Shown piece after piece: positions 58,437 through 64,000 of a DNA stretch of 64,000 nt. A model generated the notes under the pieces. It saw nothing but the letters and a program-made list of their open reading frames with translations. It did no database searches and was not told where the DNA came from. The stretch is taken from assembly GCA_025765595.1 (NCBI GenBank), contig JAIVFH010000029.1:62001-126000 (forward strand). The letters are read 5' to 3'. The first letter of the stretch is position 1, and every line of letters starts with the position of its first letter. This DNA comes from Obelidium mucronatum (lineage: Eukaryota; Chytridiomycota; Chytridiomycetes; Chytridiales; Chytriomycetaceae). Position numbers and translations under genes: made by a program.

Positions 58437-58972
58437 AAACAAAACTGGCAAGCATTTCTTGACCAAAAAAAAAAAGCAAGTCAAATTCAAACATGAAAAA
58501 CTCGTATAACCTCATTGAGAATGGCAGATAATATTCCAGAAGAAGGGTTCATAGCAGCCTCTTGCGAGCACCATCCGATGCGGAAAGGAAAAAACCTGAA
58601 CGCTTATGGTTTGGTCGCGTCTGGAGCTGCAACCCCTTATCCTCACCGCCATCTTTGTGGGGGGGGGGGGGGGGGGGGGGGGGGGGGAGCGCCTAGCAAT
58701 TTGGCAGTATCGACCACTTCATCAATAATCGACTACTTGCAATTGTCTTTTTTTTTTGTTTCTTCTGATCGAGATTTGTCAACATGCTTGTAGATGGCTT
58801 GTTTATCGTGGACTTGTTTTTTATGCTCCGCCCTTCAGAGAACTTCTTGCCGCGTTTATAATTATCTAAGAAATCTTCTTGAAGGAATTTGTAATTGTGT
58901 TCCAAATATCAAAAGCAAAATAAAGGACCACCAATCAAAAAACGAATACCAATCCAAAAAAGAAGCCACCCC
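58437..58972. other. intergenic region, 536 bp, with a weak ORF and a poly-G tract
   Basis: Contains a possible small ORF from 58520 (MADNIPEEGFIAASCEHHP) that is interrupted by the G29 tract and may continue into RWLVYRGLVFYAPP near 58795 after an intron. Evidence is too thin to call a gene. The 3' part is the AT-rich leader of the next LRR gene. Confidence 0.4.
58659..58687 (+). repeat. poly-G homopolymer of 29 bases
   Basis: An uninterrupted G run directly visible in the sequence. It could form a G-quadruplex, is a slippage hotspot, or may mark a patch or gap-fill artefact in the assembly. Confidence 0.95.
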
Positions 58973-59920
58973 ATGCAAAGCGACGCCAAGTCTTGGAATG
59001 ATTCCGATACCTCCTCCATATATTTTGACTCCAATACCCCCGATGCTGTCAGTACGGGCAAAGTAGTTACTGCTGGAGAACACTGGGAGGCTCCAGCACC
59101 ACTCACATACCAACAGACAAGGAGTCGCCGGCTTATTCCACCTGAAATTGTTCAAGAAATATTCTCACATATTTCACCCACCAAAGTCCTCAAGTTCAAG
59201 CGGGTTTGCAAATGGATCCACGAATGCCTGTCGCAGACATCATTTATCTTGCTTGTCATTCCCCGATTTCCGTTCTCCACTGAGCAAGAACGCGTTTCTG
59301 CTCTTTGGTTCTGGCTTCACTTGCCAGAAATATACCAAAAGGCTGTCTTGGCTCACTTTGGAAGGGGGTTCCGAGGTTTAAATGCAATCCAATTGAATGA
59401 CGAAGGTGATGGCACGTCAGTCCAAAGCTTTCTTCTCAGTCTTTCTGGTTTAAAGACTCTGGATTTGACGTCTTATCGTTTGTCGGGGGATATCATGCCG
59501 CTGTTTCAATTAGAGAACCTGGAGTGCTTGAGGCTACCGCCAAGCAGGAGGTTAACTGGATTTATCCCCCATTCAATCGGGAAACTGACACATCTTACGG
59601 TATTAATTCTGGACTACAACCGCATTACCGGCTGGATTCCTCCCGAAATTGGGAATTTGGAGCTGCTGACAATCTTGTCGCTCAGCAACAATAACCTGAC
59701 AGGAGAGATACCCCGGACTATTGGATCATTGAAAAATCTCAGACAGCTGGATTTGCAGAATAACGCGTTGCAAGGCCCAGTTCCTGGGGCAATAGCTCAA
59801 TGTGGTCATCTCAAGTCGCTGCGGTTGTGTGGGAATCCGTTGATGAATCGTCGCGTTCCAAAGGAAATAAGTCCTGGATCGCCTTTGGCTGATTTGATTC
59901 GATTGTCTTTCTTTGATTGA
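58973..59920 (+). CDS. F-box-like protein with plant-type leucine-rich repeats, copy 4
   Basis: Single exon of about 315 aa from the first ATG in frame at 58973. Degenerate F-box near residue 55 (LIPPEIVQEIFSHISPTKVL), then about five to six repeats such as LTVLILDYNRITGWIPPEIG and LRQLDLQNNALQGPVPGAIA. No signal peptide or membrane helix. Closest in domain order to copy 1 (30444-31421), sharing 'SPTKVLKFKRV'/'HPMKVVKFRLL' at the same position. Intact. Confidence 0.75.
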   Translation: MQSDAKSWNDSDTSSIYFDSNTPDAVSTGKVVTAGEHWEAPAPLTYQQTRSRRLIPPEIVQEIFSHISPTKVLKFKRVCKWIHECLSQTSFILLVIPRFPFSTEQERVSALWFWLHLPEIYQKAVLAHFGRGFRGLNAIQLNDEGDGTSVQSFLLSLSGLKTLDLTSYRLSGDIMPLFQLENLECLRLPPSRRLTGFIPHSIGKLTHLTVLILDYNRITGWIPPEIGNLELLTILSLSNNNLTGEIPRTIGSLKNLRQLDLQNNALQGPVPGAIAQCGHLKSLRLCGNPLMNRRVPKEISPGSPLADLIRLSFFD

Positions 59921-59977
59921 TACCAAGTTTTTAAATAAAAAAACAAACGGAATATACTGTTATATGTTCTTTTATGT

Positions 59978-60844
59978 CTAAGCGAAAAGGAAAACGAGAG
60001 TTGGCAAGATTGTAAACAAAGTGAACGCATTCAGAGAAAATCCACTGCTCGAAGTTGTGGTCAATTTAGAGACAACTGTGGCGAAAAGGGTTGCTGTTGT
60101 GGTTGGGGCTGCTGTCGTGGTTGTAGTCTTTCTGGTCCGGATCTGTCCACTAACATCAGTGAACGAAAATCCAGGAGCATCAACCATATCCATAGTCGCA
60201 TAACATCCAGCAGTGTCGTTTTTAACATTGCAAGGGTCGTTCAACTGATTTCCTCCTTGGCAAACTCTCATGCAGAAAATACCGCTTCCAGCTTGTTCCA
60301 CATACATTCCAAAGCCACTGTTGAAAGAATCGTAAACTCCGCTGTAAGGTTCCTTTCCGCAGTTACGGAAGGGCACGTTATCATATTGACCACCATTGTC
60401 GGCGTTGGAGCAATCAATATTCAAAACATTGCAATCCAAAGTACCAGTCACTTGCAAGTAGTATTCTCCTTGTTTCGTGTAGTTTTTGATGACATGCGCG
60501 GCTGTAACCGCACCGGCTGGCATAGGCAAGGCGCCTGGTGCCAATTTACCCACACAGTACGATTGCACGTACCCTTCTCCGTCGAGCACGGTAGGGTTTC
60601 TCCCACGGTTGTAAAAGTTGCTTTTCAATGTAGGATCGTTTGGATTCGGCAAATTGATGCAGAAGTTGTTTTGATCTTGGATGTAGACTTGTTGGCCTGC
60701 AACGGGATATGGACCAGGAGGAGCGGTAGGGTCTGTGGCATTCTCGCCCAGGTCCCAGTTCTTGGCTTCACAGGTGGAAAAGTCTGGCGGTGCAGCTAAG
60801 CTGGTGATCGCAGAGGCTAGAAGGAACGAGGTGGTTACAAGCAT
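59978..60844 (-). CDS. secreted, probably GPI-anchored Cys-rich protein (macrofage-activating-glycoprotein-like)
   Basis: Signal peptide (MLVTTSFLLASAITSLAAP), a Cys-containing ectodomain (NNFCINLPNPND, YVQSYCVGKLAPGALPMPAG, GTLDCNVLNIDCSNADNGGQ, FCMRVCQGGNQLNDPCN), then a Thr-rich stalk and a hydrophobic C-terminal end (FTLFTILPTLVFLFA) typical of GPI addition. The pattern resembles fungal 'macrofage activating glycoprotein'-type secreted proteins. Intronless. Probably a cell-wall or surface protein; function unknown. Divergent from TUF1. Confidence 0.75.
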   Translation of the reverse strand: MLVTTSFLLASAITSLAAPPDFSTCEAKNWDLGENATDPTAPPGPYPVAGQQVYIQDQNNFCINLPNPNDPTLKSNFYNRGRNPTVLDGEGYVQSYCVGKLAPGALPMPAGAVTAAHVIKNYTKQGEYYLQVTGTLDCNVLNIDCSNADNGGQYDNVPFRNCGKEPYSGVYDSFNSGFGMYVEQAGSGIFCMRVCQGGNQLNDPCNVKNDTAGCYATMDMVDAPGFSFTDVSGQIRTRKTTTTTAAPTTTATLFATVVSKLTTTSSSGFSLNAFTLFTILPTLVFLFA

Positions 60845-61016
60845 GTTTTTTTTTTTTGATTGCCTTATTTTTCGAGTGCATTTGGGCTGCCAACCATGCA
60901 GCGTTATTACTTGCTTGATTGGATAGTTTGGGGTTTGAATGTTCTGTTGAACGATTCCCAATAATGCATGGTATAACATACGCTACTCTCTTCTTTTTTT
61001 TTTGTATTCATCAAAG
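60845..61016. promoter_or_regulatory. divergent promoter region between the secreted protein gene and TUF1
   Basis: 172 bp with pyrimidine tracts on each strand immediately before both start codons (a T run at 60845-60856 and another near 60994). Pyrimidine-rich stretches before the ATG are common in highly expressed fungal genes; assignment is positional. Confidence 0.35.
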
Positions 61017-62659
61017 ATGCGTTTTGTATCGAGTCGTTTGGCGGGTCTCGTTTCAACAGCCTGCACCAAGGCGGTCCAACAACCGCTTCGAATGGCGACC
61101 GCTTCGGCTAGCATTAGCGGTACCTTGTCAGTTTGAAAGAAACCCGAAGGACTCAACTCTGGGCACATCTTTTATAGGTTGCAGAAGTTACTCCAGCTAC
61201 AACAGATCAAAGCCACACGTTAATATCGGAACTATTGGTCACGTCGATCACGGAAAGACTACTCTTACCGCCGCCATCACAAAGGGTGGGGTCACTGCAG
61301 TTTTCTTTTTTCTCAACAACTCCCGCTGAATTATTACCCCCCTCCCGCATGCAGTACTTGCCAGCAAGAACGGAACTGGAAAGTTTGTCGATTACAGCGC
61401 CATTGACAAGGCCCCCGAAGAGAAGGCGCGTGGTATCACCATCAACTCTACTCACGTTGAATATGAAACTGCCAAGCGACACTATGCCCACGTCGACTGT
61501 CCCGGTCACGCTGATTACATCAAAAATATGATTACTGGTGCTGCTCAGATGGTTCGGATACAACTGGAGTCTTTTTTGTGGCATAGTTGGCATCTGAGGC
61601 TTTGCGTTTTTTTTTTCTTACAGGACGGTGCTATTATTGTCGTTTCAGCTACTGATGGTCAGATGCCTCAAACTAAGGAACATTTGCTTTTGGCTCGCCA
61701 AGTCGGTATTGAATCTATTGTTGTATTCGTCAACAAGGTGGATGCCGTTGACGACAAGGAAATGTTGGAGCTTGTGAGTTTAGAGCCCCCCAAAAAAAAC
61801 CCCTCGCGTCACTGATTTTATCTTTGACAGGTCGAAATGGAAATGCGTGATCTGTTATCTGAATATGGATTCCCTGGAGAAACTGTCCCAATCATTATGG
61901 GATCTGCTTTGTGCGCCTTGAATGACACCAACCCAGAGTTGGGTGAACAAGCGATTGTTAAGCTTATGGATGCTGTCGATGAATTCATTCCAGTTCCAAC
62001 CAGAGACTTGGACAAGCCATTCTTGATGCCTGTGGAAGGTGAGTTTGTCGTTGAGTGTGGATTCTGTTCCAAACTCGTGTACTCACTGTGCTCCAGATGT
62101 TTTCTCTATTGCTGGTCGTGGAACTGTCTGCACTGGACGTGTCGAACGTGGAGTCATCACCAAGGGAGCTGAAGTTGAAATCATTGGATTCGGCCAAACC
62201 ATGAAGACAACTGTCACTGGTGTCGAAATGTTCCACAAGGAACTTGACCGTGCTGAAGCTGGTGATAATGCTGGTCTCCTCCTCCGTGGTCTTAAGCGTG
62301 AACAACTCCGTCGTGGTCAAGTTATCGCCTTCCCAGGCTCCATCTCCCCACACACCACCTTCCTTGCTCAGCTTTATGTTCTCACAAAGGACGAAGGAGG
62401 TCGTCACACTCCATTCGTTGACAACTACAAGCCACAATTGTACTCTCGTACTTTGGATATTACTTGCACCATCAAGTGGCCTGACAATGAAACTGGAATT
62501 AAGAACCGTGATGAAGGAAAGATGATTATGCCTGGTGACAACGTTGAAATGAACGTTGAGCTCTCTCAGCCTATGGCTTTGAATGAGGGTTTGCGTTTCA
62601 CAATTCGTGAAGGAGGAAAGACTGTCGGAACTGGTGTTGTTTCCAAAATTATCAAGTGA
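61017..62659 (+). CDS. TUF1: mitochondrial elongation factor Tu
   Basis: Delivers aminoacyl-tRNA to the mitochondrial ribosome. Six exons (61017-61119, 61178-61285, 61355-61551, 61624-61773, 61831-62038, 62097-62659) close to 442 aa. A presequence ([20 protein letters not shown]) precedes the mature start near [19 protein letters not shown] (G1). G3 is DCPGHADY, G4 is NKVD, G5 is GSAL. Domain 2 ([16 protein letters not shown]) and domain 3 ([20 protein letters not shown]) are complete, ending [10 protein letters not shown]. Codon choice in the last exon is strongly biased (GGT, CGT, AAG), consistent with high expression. Confidence 0.97.
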
Positions 62660-62980
62660 TTTAATTCTGAAATAAACTGATCATTTATTCAATATATATT
62701 TTTTTTTTGTTTTTTTGCATAAACTCTTTTGTTTCTTATTCAACAATGTCACACCAGCATAACAAACAATCTAATAGACGTTTAAAAAAAGAGAAAGCAA
62801 AAGGAAGAAGGAAGGGAAGATAAAAAGCGAGTTCGCGTGAATCAAATCTAATATTAAGTATGGGGGGAAGAAAGGAACGAAGAAAATAATAAAGAGAGTC
62901 TAAATAAAGTCTTAAATAATAAGGTATTTTGGATACAAGTCGGCAAGAAGTCACAGGAATATTAAGTTGCAGAGAAAATG
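62660..62980. other. convergent 3' region between TUF1 and the Pumilio gene
   Basis: 321 bp, AT-rich, holding the 3' ends of both genes. AATAAA-like signals occur near 62670 (plus strand), and an A/G-rich tract at 62780-62880 likely belongs to the Pumilio 3' UTR on the minus strand. No ORF of interest. Confidence 0.45.
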
Positions 62981-64000
62981 CTACCATTGCCCATTGAATT
63001 GTTCATCCCCCAATGCAGATGGTGGGTAGTAAGTTGGTATATTAAACCCATGTTTTAAACCATTGTTTTGTTGTTGTGGTTGCTGTTGCTGCTGTTGCTG
63101 GTAATTAACATTCATTTGACCCAACAATTGCGATTCCTGAAAGTTTGGTGACGTGGCATAGATTTGAGTTTGTTGTTGATGGCTATTAAAATAATTGGGG
63201 GGTCCCTCGAAAGAGCCACCACTGTTGTTGGGAGGGTATGTGCTGTTAAAGAGCGGGTTGGAAGGAGGAGTACTGAAGTTGCCATATACATTGCTTTGAA
63301 GGTTGTATCGATCGTCTTCCCCGATTTGGTTGGATACGTTGTTGCTGTTATTTCCGTTATTGTAGGCACTAGAGTTGCTGCTACTTCTAGTGAAGTGATT
63401 CAGGCTGTTAATGGTATTGCTGTTGATGGGTACGTTGATAATTGTGCCAAAGCGTTGCTGACAGGTTCGAATGTGCTTTTCAACAATTGCTGCGACACGT
63501 TGCCCGTATTTTGATCCACGGAGAACAGGAAGGTGGGGTGCAATGAGTCGAACACATGTGTCACGTTGTGATGGATCAGAGAGTGTGAGAATGTGTTGCA
63601 CAACGTAGTTTGCGTATTGGTTATTCATCATCTCTAAGATCCCAGGACAACTGGTGTAGCAAAAAGAATTAGAAATCAGCATTGACAGCCGATGAGTCCA
63701 CATACCAATTCTCGCGCATAACAGGACTAATCACAACATCGACAATATCAAACAGTTCTCGACGCTGGCAGGACTTGAGCACCTTCTCCACAACTTTGGA
63801 GGCAAACTGATCCACGGACATGCTGTAAACATTTCGAGCCACAACTTTAAAGATATGTGACTTGTCTCCTGGTGTTCCGTGGTCGAGAAGATGCTGTATA
63901 ACCCAGTTACCCCATTGCCCTAAGAAACCGATCAGATAGATAGCACAATTTAATATAACTTATACTCACCCTTTGCAATGTCGGCAGCAAAAACCAAAAC
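62981..64000 (-). CDS. Pumilio-family (PUF) RNA-binding protein, C-terminal part, runs off the right edge
   Basis: Visible exons on the minus strand: 63970-64000, 63707-63919 (with the intron edge at 63706) and 62981-63650. They cover the last three to four PUF repeats: QWGNWVIQHLLDHG, VYSMSVDQFASKVVEKVLKS and NNQYANYVVQHILTLSD, followed by the terminal cap YGQRVAAIVEKHI. Repeats carry the N-x-x-x-Q and S-x-x-x-E base-reading triplets (NWVIQ, SKVVE, NYVVQ), so the RNA code should be Puf3/4-like at these positions. A long Asn/Gln-rich tail (about 170 residues) with a short poly-Gln run follows. Probably binds mRNA 3' UTRs and represses or localises transcripts. Confidence 0.88.

Overview
The window comes from a gene-dense nuclear genome of a zoosporic fungus, most probably a chytrid. 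The evidence is of three kinds. Almost every gene is split by very short GT-AG introns (about 47-120 bp; well over 80 were placed by hand). The gene set is fungal: a tRNA ligase with a kinase domain, Vps34, Sys1, Tom20, Prp5, Rpf2, Dbr1, mitochondrial EF-Tu and Pumilio. It also contains flagellar and early-diverging-fungus markers: CFAP61, a CblC/MMACHC cobalamin protein, a folate-biopterin-type transporter and F-box-like plus plant-type LRR proteins. No transposon, CRISPR array, tRNA or rRNA gene was recognised.

Layout. 0-8.4 kb: end of a tRNA ligase, a double DJ-1/PfpI protein, a damaged M14 carboxypeptidase, VPS34 (15 exons, 836 aa) and SYS1. 8.4-16 kb: four mitochondrial-carrier-superfamily genes of Ugo1/SLC25A46 type, all on the minus strand, interspersed with a GNAT acetyltransferase, a SIKE/FGFR1OP2-like coiled coil and NUBPL. 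16-23.8 kb: MMACHC and RPF2 (head to head), an unknown protein, a patatin lipase and DBR1 (head to head). 23.8-30.4 kb: two glycosyltransferases, a PARP-fold/B-box protein and a bHLH factor. 30.4-43.8 kb: an LRR protein, TOM20, CFAP61, a mitochondrial unknown, PRP5 and a second LRR protein. 44-58.5 kb: an intact-looking carboxypeptidase paralogue with a Thr-rich stalk, an alpha/beta hydrolase, a thioredoxin-domain protein, a propionyl-CoA-synthetase-type enzyme, a third LRR protein and a membrane transporter. 58.5-64 kb: a fourth LRR protein, a secreted GPI-type protein, TUF1 and the C-terminal half of a Pumilio protein.

Functional themes. Mitochondria are heavily represented: four carriers, NUBPL for complex I iron-sulfur delivery, TOM20 and TUF1. 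The CblC protein and the propionyl-CoA-synthetase-type enzyme could both feed a B12-dependent propionate route, but this is inference. RNA genes (TRL1, DBR1, PRP5, RPF2, PUF) are common but scattered.

Quality caveat. Several conserved genes need one-base corrections to read through, while VPS34, SYS1, NUBPL, RPF2, TOM20, the CoA synthetase and TUF1 close perfectly in frame. Residual assembly indels are the simplest explanation, so broken genes are described as apparent frameshifts, not as proven pseudogenes.
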